Below, piece by piece: positions 23,357 through 36,355 of a stretch of DNA of 64,000 bases. Location of the stretch: NCBI RefSeq assembly GCF_902686445.1, contig NC_062232.1:14553105-14617104 (forward strand), in the 5' to 3' direction. A model generated the notes under the pieces. The model had not been told where the DNA came from, did not search any database, and saw only the letters and a list, made by a program, of their open reading frames with translations. The DNA is from Sciurus carolinensis. Lineage: Eukaryota > Chordata > Mammalia > Rodentia > Sciuridae. Both the position numbers and the translations under genes were made by a program. Position 1 is the first letter of the stretch; every line of letters starts with the position of its first letter.

Positions 23357-25589
23357 AAATATTCTTAATGAAAAAATGAGAGAATCATTTCCACTGAGGT
23401 GGTCAAAATAGTTGATGAGAATGGACGATCACTGTCTATATGTTGACCTGTCTTTCTTTCAGTTGCTTCTTGAGCTATGTACTGAGAGCAAGAGTAAGGT
23501 CTAGGGGTTGTGTTCCTTTTTTGTGCTATTCTCTGAGCTGTCAGAGTGGCCTAAGACTATTTCAGTATAGGTATTTTATGCATTTCTAGGAATTTATACA
23601 TATCTTCTAAGTCACCAATTTGATGGTATTCCTCCCTCCCTTCCTCCCTCCCTCCCTCCCTCCTTCCAAATTGTTCTGTTCTGTAAACTATAATTGTGTG
23701 AACTTATATAATAACCCAAAGATGGAAAGAGGTATAACATCAATTCCTCCATGAAAGATATGTATGTACACATCATTCTCTGTTCCTGAGGTTGCAAATA
23801 GTATTTTCCAGACTGAGATAAGATGGTAAAGTTAGTGATCTTGGTCTTTGGCAGCCTCTTCCTCCACCTTGTGTCCCATTAACCTACCCCTACTGGCCTC
23901 AATTTCCCAGATTTTGTCCTTCCACCCATGAGTTTTCCCCTCTTATTCTGTTTCAGTAAATTCTATTTGACCTAAGTATTTATTTCTCCCTTCCCCCAGT
24001 AATCTTATTTTCAGCTGAGCACAAGGATGACCAAACTAAAGACAACATTTCCCAGCCTCCTTTGCAGCTAAGTGTGACCATATCTCTAAGTTCTGGCTAA
24101 TGGAAAGTGAGAAGAAATATTGCAAATGTTAGGCACTACCTAAAGAGACAAGGTTTGTCCTTCCCTTTGCTTTCCTTTCTACTGGCTGGATGATGGAGGC
24201 AATAGTGAGCCACCTTTGACCATTTGGACCTCTGAGGTCATAGAACAACAAAAAGAAGGAGATTGGACCCCCCAACATTGAGTCACACTGGTGTGTTCAT
24301 TTTCTAGTTTGTTCTACCCTTATTTGGGAACCTTACCAGAAGCTGAATCTACAACCTAACATACATACTCCAATCTCTCAGAACCAACTTAGCTCATGTT
24401 CCATATCCTCGGGCAGAGTGACTTAGACACAGTTAACTGTGGTTCATACTATGGACTAATGCAGACTTAGGAGGCAATGAAGCTATTTCTATCAGCAAAT
24501 TAATTTTTAAAGTTTCATATCAGTCCCCAAATTCCCTCCACTTGCCCAATCTCCACATATAGGCACAACTTCCTTGAGGGAGCACTTTCATGCATTTTTT
24601 TTTAAGTTTATCATTATCTCGGTGACTGATTTTACTCTGATTTTATCTGTATATAAATACTTACAGAAGGAGTCACAGGAACCAAAGTCTTTTTCAGATT
24701 TCTCTCTAGAGCTACCTATCCTATTAGAAGGGATCTGAGAAGCTCATCCGTCCTCAGATGCTAACTAATAACCAGTCAAGGTATAATCTGTTCTTATGGT
24801 ATTTGCAATTTATGAAGGAAGACAACAAAATCCTCTCTGGCCAGCTTAAACAAACAAAAAAAAGAATTTATCAGAGAATACTAGCAACGTTTCCCACAGT
24901 CTTTGTCCTATAATATTAAAAATTCATAAGCCCCTTCTTTAAATGAAGTAAAATGTTCTCCATTTTGCCTTTGTCTCATGTTCCCTCATACCTAGATTAG
25001 GGTCATGTGTTCTCCATGAGTGCATCACAAAAATGACATGTTCTTATGTGTTCTTGGAGGTATCACATTTGGAGGCCCTATATTCATTTGCTTTTTATTA
25101 TGAACATTAATTATGATCACCCAGGCAAAACTCTGTCAAATTTCTCTATTGCAAAGTTACTATTTTCCCCTTTCAACAAATAAGCAATCTTTGCCAAGAT
25201 ACTTGAAGACCACATATATATCCTGCTTCTCAATATGTTCCAGATTAAAGGAGGCTGAGAAACATGACAACTGAATGCAATGCTTGACCCTAGACTGGAT
25301 CTTCTACTAGAGGAGAAAAATGTTGTAAAGGATGTTTTTGAATCAATTGATAAAATTGAACCATAAGTGGTAGTTAAATAAAAATATTATATCAGCATTA
25401 ATTTTCCTGATATTGATAACTGAACTATTGTTACATAAAAATATATTTTTTCTTAGGAAATATGCACTGAACTTATCTGTAAGTTTAAAGTGATTTTCAA
25501 ATAATAAAATTTTTTTTGAAAAAGAAAATTCACCAAAACCTATGGAAGTGGGACTAAGGGAGTAGGATTAAATACAAAGCAATCAGGAC
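23353..25589. other. Intergenic DNA with a (CCCT)n-like run
   Basis: A run of CCCT/CCTT units lies at about 23626-23664, G-rich on the minus strand. The rest is AT-rich with no gene. 24080-24360 has the feel of an old LTR or DNA-transposon relic, but I cannot name it. Confidence 0.4.
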
Positions 25590-25925
25590 CATTGCCCAAA
25601 CCATTGCTAGTCTGTTCCAGCAAAGAGTCTATTGGCTATTGTGAATAATAATGCCTTTAATACTTCTGTACATGTCTTCTGGTAGACATAAAAACTTGTT
25701 CCTGTTAGTTTTATACTAGGAATGGAATTGCTCATAGAATGTACATAAATTCAATTTTTCTGAAGTGACTGTGCACATTTATACTTCCACTTACAAGATG
25801 TAAGTCCTAGTTTTCTACATCTTTCCTGGTACTTGGTGTTCAGTCTTCCTTTTATGATTTAGCCATTCTGGTGGGTATGTAGTGATGCCTCATTGAGTTC
25901 AATTGGCATTTTAGCATAGATTTGA
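25590..25925 (-). mobile_element. Old L1 relic, antisense
   Basis: Phrases such as GGCTATTGTGAATAATAATG, GGAATGGAATTGCTCATAGA and CCATTCTGGTGGGTATGTAG are antisense to old mammalian L1 ORF2/3' regions. It has no open frame left. Confidence 0.6.
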
Positions 25926-28400
25926 AGTGCACAGAAAATAGGTCATGGCTGATGTTTCAGGGCCAGTGTGAAGGCAGCTGCTTCTGTGAGGAAATGATTC
26001 CAAGAGAATTTTAACCAATGAAATGGGAATTCTTAAAATATATCACCACTGAAATATGATGTTGGCTGTAGGCTTACGATGTGTCTGCAATAAATGTATT
26101 TAGATTTACAAAGATCCACATTTGGGGTTGTTTTGATTTTTAGTTTATTTCCTCCTTTACTAGATTCATCTTGTTCCTTCTGTTTTTCTTCAGTCTGGTT
26201 TCATTTTCTTGCTTCCAGAGTTGAAAATGTAGTATACTGTCTGTATTTCTCCTTTTTAATATTGTCTAATATAGTCTATCAACTTGACCACTTCCCACAG
26301 AGTTTGCTCTATAACATTCTTATTCACTTAACAATAGACTGTTTCTACTTCAAGGTCTTTTCTAACCCAAGAACTAATGAGAAATGTGTTTTTAAACTTC
26401 TAGATGAGAGTTTTGGGGGGTGAGTATGGGGCATCATTTTCTTGTTAATATTTAATTTTATTATATGGAAGCAGATCTTTTTCTATGCACATATCCATTC
26501 TAAATATAAGATAGGACTTTTTTTTTTAAATCAGAGAACTCTGGGACAACGAAAAGACTATAAACTCAGGAATTAAAAGCCTAAGCTCTGGGCCTGGTTC
26601 TCACATTTTGTGCCCTGCAACCCTGAACTGTCTATCTTACCCTTCAGCTTCAAGATTCTCTTTTGTGTTTTAAGTTAATCTATTTTATCACATTTTCCTT
26701 CTAAATGTCTTTTCAAGAAGAAATACCTCTAACTGTGTTCTTAATTCCCAGAAGTACTTGGTCTTTCTGGAATTACTGCATTATTTTGAATTAGATTGGG
26801 ATCATGTCCATCTGGTCATCAAAATTGGTTGAATAAAATCAACCCCTTAGAGCAATCAGAGGCTACAAGTTTCAGTGAACATCCTAACAAATGTAACTAT
26901 GCATAAGTCTAAGTTTACAGTCAATAGTTCTTCAAACTATTAAGGCAAATATCTCAAGGTTTCAGGAAACTTCTTCGGATTTTTCTTTTTCAAGGCAACT
27001 TTATGGTGTCAACATACAGAGTAAGTATAGATTAATTTTTTGGTGATAATTGCTATAAAACTCACAGGTCTCTAAATAAAGTCTGGTTGTTAATTTGTGA
27101 CTTTGCATCTTCAAAATAGCTCCTGACATTTTCTTTAAAATTTCTGGGCTCAGCTTGTGTGTAGCTCAGTCACAGAGTGTGTATATGTTACACATTCTAT
27201 GTTATGATTAGTTTAGCCTGTTCTTTGTGCTCTTCCTTATCTGGCTTCTTTCACTTGAATTGATATCTATGAGATTCATCTGTGTTATTCAATGTCCTCT
27301 ATTTCTATCTTGGATTTGACCTTGATCAAAATTAAAATAATTTGGGGCTATATTAACTTGGTTATTCATCTGAAAATGAGATATATGACAGCTGCCTCTT
27401 AGAGTTTGGGGAAGAACAAATTTATAGGTAGCTGTATCCATATTAATTTTGTGAATTGATGAGAATAGACTAAAAATATAATTGGAACCACAGTAAAAGC
27501 AGAACTAAAGTGTCCGGTGCTTCTCTGGACAGAATGCAAGTGTTATCTCCAGAAAAACTTTCCTTTAGTTTACTGGGCATGTCCTTTGCTGACCACATTA
27601 CCCCTTTTGCTGGGAGAAAAATCTCCGCATTTCCTCACCCAGAGTGCCATTGAGCCAAATGGAGACTATTGCTAACATTGGTCAGCTCATGGGGAAGGCG
27701 TTATTTTCCATACTTTTTTTGTGTGATCTGTGTGGTTTGGATCTGCTGAAAGGGTCTGTTCCCCAAAGCCCCATTCATACATGTTAGCCTGCCCCACCAA
27801 GTCTTGGGAAAGCCAAACTTGATCTGAGTAGTGCCCTTGATTTCTGTCATCTGGACCTCCTCTCAAGCTGGAGGTAGAAGGATCCATGCTGGCCACACAT
27901 CTGAGACATCAAGGAGCTTAAACAGCTCCAGAAAGAATCTGCAATTAATTATGTTTCACAAATTGCTGTTAGTACAGGACCAGCTCTTTTCGGGTGCTGG
28001 CTGAGATACCGTGTGTGACCTTGGCAGGCTTACCTGACTGAGTTACACATCCGTGGGGGAAATGGAGAACACCAGTGTCGTTTGGAAGAACCTCACTCTT
28101 TGCAGGAGGTGAGAGCATCACCAGCCAGGACATTTGGCAGTAGAGTCACACCTCCTGGGCACAATCAACTCATCTTTTAGTCATCGGCAATATGGAAAGT
28201 TTGGCTGCCTAGTGAAAGGGATGGAATAAGTGATTTTTCTTGTGCTCTGTTGAGCTGGGATAAGGCCTCTTACATTTCTGTTACACCACAAAGTAGCATC
28301 TTCCTATAACAAATCACAGGTCCTATTCTGCAGGCTGGGAGCTAGGGGTGGAATTGCATGGGGAGTTTGGCCCTAAGGGTGTGTGGATAGCCTCCCACAA
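25926..28400. other. Intergenic, mostly unrecognised
   Basis: A 109-codon open frame at 26094-26423 has no recognisable domain. About 27200-27310 (TCTGGCTTCTTTCACTTGAA, GAGATTCATCTGTGTTATTC) resembles another antisense old L1 3' relic. Nothing else can be supported. Confidence 0.4.
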
Positions 28401-28402
28401 GC

Positions 28403-28625
28403 ATGGTAGAGAGGCTAAGAGTCTAGACTCTGGAGTCCAGCTGCCTGGGTTCAAGTACTGGCTTCAGTTACTTGCAGTGTGACTCTAAGTAGGTAGTTAT
28501 TAACTTCTCTGAGTTTCATTGCCCTGTTTACAATGTGGGAATTATTTTATACTAAGTCATAGAGCTGTCATGAAGACAAAATGATATAATCAATATAAAG
28601 TGCTTAGCTTATCATACTTTGCAAT
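28403..28625 (+). mobile_element. MIR SINE
   Basis: TAGAGAGGCTAAGAGTCTAG, CTGGAGTCCAGCTGCCTGGG, TTCAAGTACTGGCTTCAG and TTAACTTCTCTGAGTTTCAT follow MIR order, including the downstream AAAGTGCTTAGCTTA. Confidence 0.8.
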
Positions 28626-29239
28626 ACATGCTATTTAATGTAACAAGAATGACTCAGTCCAAAAATTCAAACATTAATGTTTTGTTATTTACTTATTTAC
28701 CTTCAATTTGGGGTACACATCTTGCCATATTGGAGGGAAATCTGAACTCAATTATTGAGTCTTCTCCATCCCAGAACTTCAAGGTTATTGACCATTTCCC
28801 CACACTAGACAGGGTCCTAACTTTCATTTAAGTCCAGCAATTCTGATGCACCCAAGCACATTTGGGTCATGAGACTCTGGAGTTCTTATCCCTGGGATCC
28901 AGTGTCTCTCCTATATCATGTAGATAAACTCTCCAAGGTCTTGTTCCTGGGACAGTGGAAAGGCAGTGGGGATCATGGGGCTGCAGACTTTTTACTTTCC
29001 TCAAGACCTCATAATAGAACATTCTATTATATTCTATGAAGTCTACAACTGGTCCCTATTAAATTCACTAGACCATGCTAACTAAAAACAAGATGGGATA
29101 TTTTGCCAGTGTTGTGATGAAATGAAATGGTTAATAAATCTGTTAGAACTTAGAATTCTATCATTTTATTATACTGCCCAAGAAAACTATGGTTTTGTGT
29201 GATGTACGCAACACAGGCACAATATAATTGTATCTCAAA
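28626..29239. other. Intergenic, nothing firm
   Basis: A short piece near 28835-28885 (CAGCAATTCTGATGCACCCA) resembles a hAT/MER5 relic. No gene. Confidence 0.35.
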
Positions 29240-29850
29240 GTCATATTTTTTCTTTATTTTTAAAACTTCTTATTCAGAAAAAAAAATTTAACACCTACAC
29301 AAAAGTTACAAGAACAGTACAAAAAACACTTGTATATCTTTCATGTGGATTCACATATTGTTAACATTTTGCCATATTTGCTTTCTCTCTGTATATACAT
29401 AACTTTTAATGAACCATTGGAGAATAAGTTGTAGATATAATGGCCTTTTACTTCAGCATGAACTTCTTATGAACAAAGACACTCCCTTATGAAACAACAA
29501 TTATCAAGGTCAAGAAATTCAACAGTGGTAAATACAATGTTATTCTCTTTATATAATCTATTTTTGAATTTTGAATTTTACCAATTGTCCCAATAATTTT
29601 TGTTTGTTTGTTTGTTTTTGGTATCAGAGATTGAACTCAGGTACTCAACCACTGCACCACATCCTCAGCCCTATTTTGTATTTTATTTAGAGACAGGGTC
29701 TCATTGGGTTGCTTAGCACCTTGCTTTTGCTAAGGCTGGCTTTGAACTCATGATCCTCCTGCCTCAGCCTCTCAAGCTGCTGGGATTACAGGTGTGTGCC
29801 ACCACGCCTGGCCCAATAATGTATTTTAGAGCATTTTTTTCTCCTTCAAG
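29240..29850 (+). mobile_element. Old LINE 3' UTR relic interrupted by a SINE
   Basis: AAAAGTTACAAGAACAGTAC, TTGTTAACATTTTGCCATAT and TATTTGCTTTCTCTCTGTAT occur in old mammalian L1 3' regions. The same family appears at 44810-45300. The relic resumes after the B1-dID at 29598-29811. Confidence 0.5.
29598..29811 (-). mobile_element. B1-dID SINE
   Basis: The dID part (GGTATCAGAGATTGAACTCA) is followed by the B1 part (AGAGACAGGGTCTCATTGGG, CTGCCTCAGCCTCTCAAGC, CTGGGATTACAGGTGTGTGC). Exact 9-bp CCCAATAAT copies at 29589-29597 and 29812-29820 are the target-site duplication. Confidence 0.9.
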
Positions 29851-29884
29851 GATCACTTGCTATATTTAGTTGTTATATTGAAAG

Positions 29885-30090
29885 AAATCAGTGCTTAGGA
29901 ACACCACTAGAATAGCACTTGAGTTTAAATGACCTTTGAACCTCTCAGAGCTCCAGATCCTTCATCTTGATAATGAAGATAAATGCACACCCCTGCCATC
30001 TCCCAAGGTTGCTGCAAGGATCAAATGAGGTTCTCTATCATTTTCTGAATACAAAGGCACTATGCAAATGTGCAGGACTTGCCCACACAT
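29885..30090 (+). mobile_element. MIR SINE relic
   Basis: GACCTTTGAACCTCTCAGAG, TTCATCTTGATAATGAAGAT, GGTTGCTGCAAGGATCAAAT and GGCACTATGCAAATGT follow the MIR 3' half. An (AAAGGC)n run ending in an A-run follows at 30160-30195. Confidence 0.6.
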
Positions 30091-30429
30091 TCGCTTTCAG
30101 CTAATCTCCTAGGGCTTTATTACAAAAATTCCATTCCTGAAAGGACAGGAAGGTGTGAGGCAAAGGCAAAGGCAAAGGCAAAAAAAAAAAAAAAATGGTG
30201 TCAACAGCTAAATCTGAGAGAGATCATGGCACAACTAATGCCCTCACAAAAGTCCCTTCAGAATTTTAGGAGTCTTCCTGTTCCTCAGATGACAATTCTT
30301 TTTCTGTTTGTTTGTTTTATTGAGAAGTTCTCTTAAAACTCTAAGAACCTATGATACTGTTACTACAGTCTCCTTGCCCACCCCCTCAAAAAAATTGAGG
30401 TATAACTTTCATACAGTAAAGTGTACAGA

Positions 30430-30612
30430 ATTTTTGGGGGAAAGTACCAGGGATTGGACTCAGGGGCACTCAACCACTAAACCACATCCCCAGGCCTATT
30501 TTGCATTTTTTAATTTAGAGACAGGGTCTTGCTGAGTTGATTAGCACCTTGCTTTTGCTGAGGCTGGCTTTGAACTTGGAATCCTCCTGCCTCAGCCTCC
30601 TGAGCCACTGGG
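30430..30612 (-). mobile_element. B1-dID SINE
   Basis: Has GTACCAGGGATTGGACTCAG, then GAGACAGGGTCTTGCTGAGT and CCTCCTGCCTCAGCCTCCTG. It is flanked by AGTGTACAGA at 30420-30429 and 30613-30622. It is the same family as the copies at 29598 and 44074. Confidence 0.9.
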
Positions 30613-30617
30613 AGTGT

Positions 30618-30927
30618 ACAGATCTTAATGAATGTTTCTTTTACCTTAAAAGTCTCCCTCATACCCCTTCTCACCCTAAGACAAACTGCTCTTTTGATAC
30701 ATTGTTGTATCCTTTCTTGTCTGTTCTTGAACTACATGTAGATCCTTGTGTCTGACTTTTCTCATCACTGTTGTTTAGATTCTTCCATATTATAGTATGT
30801 GGTGGTAGTCTAATTATTTTCTTGATTGCAGCATAGTATTTCATGTTGCATATTTTGCAATATTTATCCCTTTTACTATTGATGGGCACTTGTATTGTTT
30901 CTGGCTATAATGCTTTTGATTGCAAAT
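30618..30927 (-). mobile_element. Old L1 3' relic, antisense
   Basis: The minus strand at 30889-30671 reads NSKRDKYCKICNMKYYAAIK, like the end of L1 ORF2 (…MEYYAAIKK…). The plus strand has TTGATGGGCACTTGTATTGT, typical of antisense old L1 3' ends. Confidence 0.55.
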
Positions 30928-30940
30928 AAGAAAATTTATC

Positions 30941-33228
30941 AATAGACTTAAGGATAAGAATCATATGGTTATTTTAATTGACACAGAAAAAGCATTTGAC
31001 AAAATACAACACCCCTTCATGCTCAAAACACTAGAAAAAATAGGGATAGTAGGAACATAACTGAACATTGTAAAGGCTATTTATGCTAAGCCCATGGCCA
31101 ACATCATTCTTAATGGAGAAAAACTGAAACCATTCCCTTTAAAAACGGGAACAAGACAGGGATGTCCTCTTTCACACTTCTATTCAACATTGTCCTCCAA
31201 ACTCTAGCCAGAGCAATTAGGCAGACTAAAGAAATTAAAGGGATACAAATAGGAAAAGAAGAACTTAAGTTGTCACTATTTGCTGATGACATGATTCTAT
31301 ATTTAGAGGATCCAAAAAACTCCTCCAGAAAACTTCTAGACCTCATCAATGAATTCAGCAAAATAGCAGGCTATAAAATCAACACACATAAATCTAAAGC
31401 ATTTTTATACACAAGCGACGAAACAGCTGAAAGGGAAATGAGGAAAACAACTCCATTTGCAATAGCCTCAAAAAAAAAATAAAATACTTGGGCATCAATC
31501 TAACCAAAGAGGTAAAAGACCTCTACAATGAAAACTACAAAACATTGAAGAAAGAAATTGAGGAAGACCTTAGAAGATGGAAAGATCTCCCATGTTCTTG
31601 GATAGGCAGAATTAATATTGTCAAAATGGCCATACTACCAAAAGTGCTATACAGATTCAATGCAATTCCAATTAAAATCCCAATTATTTACCTTACAGAA
31701 ATAGAGCAAGCAATTATGAAATTCATCTGGAAGAATAAGAAACCCAGAATAGCTAAAACAATCCTTAGCAGGAAGAATGAAGCAGGGGGTATCGCAATAC
31801 CAGAACTTCAACTCTACTACAAAGCAATAGTAACAAAAACAGCATGGTATTGGCACCAAAATAGACAGGTAGATCAAAGGTACAGAATAGAGGACATGGA
31901 CACAAACCCAAATAAATACAATTTTCTCATACTAGACAAAGGGACCAAAAATATGCAATGGAGAAAAGATAGCCTCTTCAACAAATGGTGCTGGGAAAAC
32001 TGGAAATCCATATGCAGCAGAATGAAACTAAACCCCTATCTCTCACCCTGCACAAAAATCAACTCAAAATGGATCAAGGACCTCAAAATCAGACCAGAGA
32101 CCTTGCATCTTACAGAAGAAAAAGTAGGTCCAAATCTTCAACTTGTTGGCTTAGGATCAGACTTCCTTAACAGGACTCCCATAGCACAAGAAATAAAAGC
32201 AAGAATCAACAACTGGGATAGATGCAAACTAAATAGCTTTCTCTCAGCAAAGGAAACTATCAGCAATGTGAAGAGAGAGCTTACAGAGTGGGAGAAAATC
32301 TTTGCCACTCATACTTCAGTTAGAGCACTAATTTCCAGAATATATAAAGAACTCAAAAAACTCTACACCAAGAATACAAATAACCCAATCAACAAATGGG
32401 CTGAGGATATGAACAGATGCTTCACAGAAGAAGATCTACAAGCAATCAACAAACATATGAAAAAATGTTCACCATCTTTAGTAATAAGAGAAATGAAAAT
32501 CAAAACTACACTAAGATTCCATCTCACCTCAATTAGAATGGCGATTATCAAGAATACAAGCAACAATAGGTATTGTCAAGGATGTGGGGAAAAAGGTACA
32601 CTCATACATTGCTGGTGGGGTTGCAAATTAGTGCAGCCACTCTGGAAAGCAGTGTGGAGATTCCTTAGAAAACTTGGAATGGACCCACCATTTGACCCAA
32701 CTATCCCACTCCTCGGCCTATACCCAAAGGACTTAAAATCAGCGTATTACAGAGATACAGCCACATCAATGTTCATACTGCTCAATTCACAATAGCCAGA
32801 CTGTGGAACCAACCTAGATGCCCTTCAGTTGATGAATGGATAAAGAAACTGTGGTATGTATATACAGTAGAATATTACTCAGCTATAAAGAATAATAAAA
32901 TTATGGCATTTGCAGGCAAATGGATGAAATTGGAGAATATCATGCTAAGTGAAATAAGCCAATCTCAAAAATCCAAAAGGCGAATGCTCTCACTGATAAG
33001 CAGATGATGACACATAATGGGGGGTGGGAGGGGGGCAAGAATGGAGGAAGGAGGGACTGTATAGAGGGAAAAGAGGGGTGGGGGAAGGAAAAAATAACAG
33101 AATGAGTTAAACATCATTACCCTATGTAAATGTATGATTACGCAAATGGTATGCTGTTACTCCATGTACAAACAGAAACAACGTGTATCCTATTAGTTTA
33201 CAATAAAAATAAATTAGAATTTAAAAAA
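30941..33228 (+). mobile_element. Young LINE-1 (copy C), 5'-truncated
   Basis: Begins inside ORF2 and runs through the 3' UTR to AATAAAAATAAATTAGAATTTAAAAA. An exact 13-bp target-site duplication, AAGAAAATTTATC, lies at 30928-30940 and 33229-33241. The truncated start, A-rich end and TSD are the standard signature of target-primed reverse transcription. It is close in sequence to copies A and D. Confidence 0.97.
30944..33005 (+). pseudogene. L1 ORF2 fragment of copy C
   Basis: Covers the RT palm to the C terminus. It enters at about INRLK…[18 protein letters not shown]. It shifts frame near 31172 (one base missing next to PLS), carries FADDMILYL, shifts at the A-run near 31470-31480, then stays open 31488-32795 ([20 protein letters not shown] to TATSMF) before a further one-base loss near 32777. 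The cysteine motif reads [19 protein letters not shown], so its first cysteine has shifted. It has no endonuclease domain and is dead. Confidence 0.93.
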
Positions 33229-33241
33229 AAGAAAATTTATC

Positions 33242-33790
33242 TCCCTGAGTTTTAAAATACACAAAGTATTTTGGCCTTAAGTTTTAGGGTTCTCTAGACA
33301 AACAGAAGTAATGGATATGTGTGTATGCGTGCATGTTCACACACACACAGAGATATTAAGATTTTATGATTTATTAATGGTGCAACCATCCTGTGTACAA
33401 TTGAAAATCCAGTACACCTTTGCTCAGAAGAGGTAAAGTTTTTGATGTTTATTCTAATCCCATAATTTAAATACTATGTTGTAAAGTTAATAATAGTTAA
33501 ATGTTCTGATATAAAATCAGTACATTTTAAATTATATAAAGAGATAAGACAGGGATTCAAACAAAGATATTTCATATACATGCACTACTTATCTGGTAGT
33601 TACTGTCTCTTCAGCCACCCCATGACCAAGCAAAAAGCACCAGCAGGAATCCACCTGTATATGGGTCCCTTCTGGGTGGCCTTGCCTTCAAGCATCAGCT
33701 TCTGTGACAGGAGCACAATGGGAAAGTTCAAGAGCTTTTAGTCTTTACAGGTCCTCAAGCTACACAAGGCAACCAGAGAGGGGAAGAGCT
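33242..33790. other. Intergenic, nothing firm
   Basis: A short (CA)n lies near 33340-33350. No gene or nameable repeat. Confidence 0.4.
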
Positions 33791-33792
33791 GA

Positions 33793-34015
33793 GATTAGCA
33801 AACGCCAGCCTTTGGACCAAATCCAGCCAGCTGCTTCTTGTAAATCAGGTTTTCTTGGATCACAGCCAGGCCCATTTGTTTCCATAGTAACTATGGCCAC
33901 TTATGCACTACGGTAGCTGAGTTGAATAAGTGCCACATAGAGATCGTATGACCCCCAAAACCTGAGATATGTGTTATCTGAACCTTTACGGAGAAAGTTT
34001 GCTACTTCTCTAAAG
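33793..34015 (+). mobile_element. Old hAT-type MITE
   Basis: TTAGCAAACGCCAGCCTTTG, ACCAAATCCAGCCAGCTGCT, TTGGATCACAGCCAGGCCCA, ACTATGGCCAC and the end GGAGAAAGTTTGCTACTTC follow the layout of a mammal-wide hAT MITE whose termini are GGCAAAC/GTTTGC-like. The subfamily is not named. Confidence 0.5.
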
Positions 34016-34029
34016 AAACTCTGATTTGC

Positions 34030-34100
34030 ATTTTTGGTGGGGAAGGAGGCAATACCAGGGATTGAACCAGGGCCTCACACATGCTAGGCTTAATCTGCAT
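34030..34100 (-). mobile_element. ID-like SINE fragment
   Basis: GGCAATACCAGGGATTGAAC followed by CAGGGCCTCACACATGCTAG is the antisense 3' half of an ID body. The rest is missing. Confidence 0.6.
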
Positions 34101-34319
34101 TTTTAAAATAGAGATCTCATCCACATTTGTGTAATTTTAAAAATACTTAAACATTTATAAGTAAAAAAATAGATACCCAAAAAGAAGAAAAGCAAGTCAT
34201 GAAAAGATACAGCGTAGTAACAAACAATGCTATGCCTATATAATGAATTGTCATTTTCTTTTTTGACTTTTTTCCTTTGTATGTTCCACATTTGTCTGTA
34301 TTATTTATATATTTTTAAA

Positions 34320-35130
34320 AATGGTTTTAACCAAGTCATCTGGGTCTGCTTTGGTGAGGAGGTAATCTCCTGCATATTGGACATCTCTATCAGGATGTCC
34401 CATGGGAACTTGAAACATAACTTCACTAAAACCAGTCTCCTAGCCCCACCCCCACTGCCTAGGGCCTTCTCTCTCCACGTTATTAGCCAGGTCTCCTTCC
34501 AGCCAGTGGCATCATTCCAACTTTGCCTCAGTCCTTTTCACCACACTAACCACTCTCGCACCCACTATTCCTTTCCCGCCCCCTCTCTACATGTCACCAA
34601 AGTAATCTAAGATGGATATCCAATCATGCTACCCCCTCATTTAAAATTCCACTTACTGGTTCTGTATCTTTCCAGGATGAAGCCCAAACTCCTTGGAATG
34701 ACAGAAAGTCCCTCATCATTTGATCCCAACCTGTTTTTCTAACCTTACCTCTTCCATTATTCTATTCTGTCCCCTGCTCCCACCTAAGACCCCATACCCT
34801 GCAGCTACACAGAGCTATTATGCTTCAAACCTTCCATGTCTTATCAGCCTTCTGTGTGCCTTTTTACATGTCGCTCCCTCTTCCTGGAATGGTCTTTCCC
34901 CTCCTCCATACCCTGTGAATTCTGTGGTTCCTTTAATACCTAGCACGATTTTCATTTCTTTTTTGAACCTCACCAAAGTACCTCAGTCAGAATTGGCTCC
35001 CTGTGTTGGGTTCCTTATCTTTCTATTGAACTTCGAGCAACTTGTCAAAATTGTACCTCTGTCATGTTCATTGTTCTTTCTCCAGGGCCTAGGTTATTAA
35101 AAATGATCAATAAATGTTGTTGGAAGAGCA
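34320..35130 (+). mobile_element. LINE-2 3' relic
   Basis: AAATTCCACTTACTGGTTC, AGGATGAAGCCCAAACTCCT, CTTCCTGGAATGGTCTTTCC, GTACCTCAGTCAGAATTGGC and the end GATCAATAAATGTTGTTGGA follow L2 order. The 126- and 127-codon open frames here are leftover L2 or chance frames, not genes. Confidence 0.65.
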
Positions 35131-36230
35131 AAATCATTTCTGGGGCTGCAGTGAGGATTAAGAGCTCATGAGCCTACCTGTGCCCACAATGGAGGACAAT
35201 TAGGACCTGACACATCAGGGGATGCCAGAGCCATCTGGAGAAGCAATATCAAATTCTTAGGGTCTGAAAATCCTGCCCACTCCCTCTTGCCATGTGATAA
35301 CAGGTCATGGAAGGAAGACTTTCATATTTCTTGGAATAGAGCATTGATAAGTCAAATTCACTTTTATTTTTCTAATACTGACCAGCTCCTGTAGCATACT
35401 TAGTATGAATTATAAAACCATGTTTCATCAAAAACTTCTGTTCTTTGGGGATGGGAGAAAGGAATAGGGAAGCAAGATGAGGGGGAGGAAATCTCAACCT
35501 TTCATTCAGAGCCCTTTCCTCATGCCTAATGTCCTTGGAGACTAACAGGTTCTCACCTAAAGATCATTGCCAGGTTTTTCAAAGTAAGGGCTACTGACAT
35601 TTCATAACTGCAATTTCTTAGAAGATTAGTGCACAGTCCACATGTCCACCTTCCTGGCATTCAGAAAACTCAAATGATTCCCATCCTCTGTGGCCCATAG
35701 GACAGGGGGCAGGAAGGTGCTCTGATAGGGCATGTCAACCTGGGTGGATTTTTAAAGGTCACATGGAAGAAAAGGGGGTAGAGAAAACTTGAGCTTCAAG
35801 AAAGGAAAAAGAGAACCAGACAGGAGTCTTTGCATGACATCATTTCAAATGTCTGTGTAAAAGGCCTTGAAAATAAACAGGTGCCAACCTTAATGTCTGA
35901 GTCTTAAACATACTAAGTAATTGTATCAGTCAAGGCCTAGGCAGGAAACAGAACATGCCAACTGGGCAGGTGAAGACACAGGGAATAAAGGCTTTGTTTG
36001 TCAAGATTGTACAAGTATTTCCAGATTCTATGGCAAGGAACTTTTCTACTTGGCTCCCATTTCTTACTGGTGTTGCCCAGTGGTTGAACCTGAAAGGCAG
36101 CCAGAGGGCAGGTCTGCCTCCTAGGCCACAAAGAGGATGGAGAGGTCAATGATCAGAAGGTGAAATCCATGATCCCACATAAAAGCCCAGGGAGGCCTTC
36201 AGCATTGACTGTTCTGTGCTTTGTAGGATA
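35131..36230. other. Intergenic, nothing recognised
   Basis: Short overlapping open frames on both strands at 35920-36150 have no domain. No repeat that I can name. Confidence 0.4.
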
Positions 36231-36234
36231 GTTA

Positions 36235-36355
36235 ATAGCATCTAGGACCTTGGCCACTTTTTTCCTCCAAGGGGTGACAACCTAAACTGCCTCTAGATAC
36301 TGCCAAATGTTTCCTGGAGACAAAATCATTTCCAGTTGAGAAGCACAGTTCTCAG
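36235..36355 (-). mobile_element. MER20-like hAT relic
   Basis: TTAATAGCATCTAGGACCTT, CTCTAGATACTGCCAAATG, TTTCCTGGAGACAAAATCAT and CAGTTGAGAAGCACAG follow MER20 wording with decay. Confidence 0.5.

Noticed and set aside
34227..35100. Two open frames of 126-127 codons
   Set aside because: They lie in an L2 relic and show no gene-like protein.
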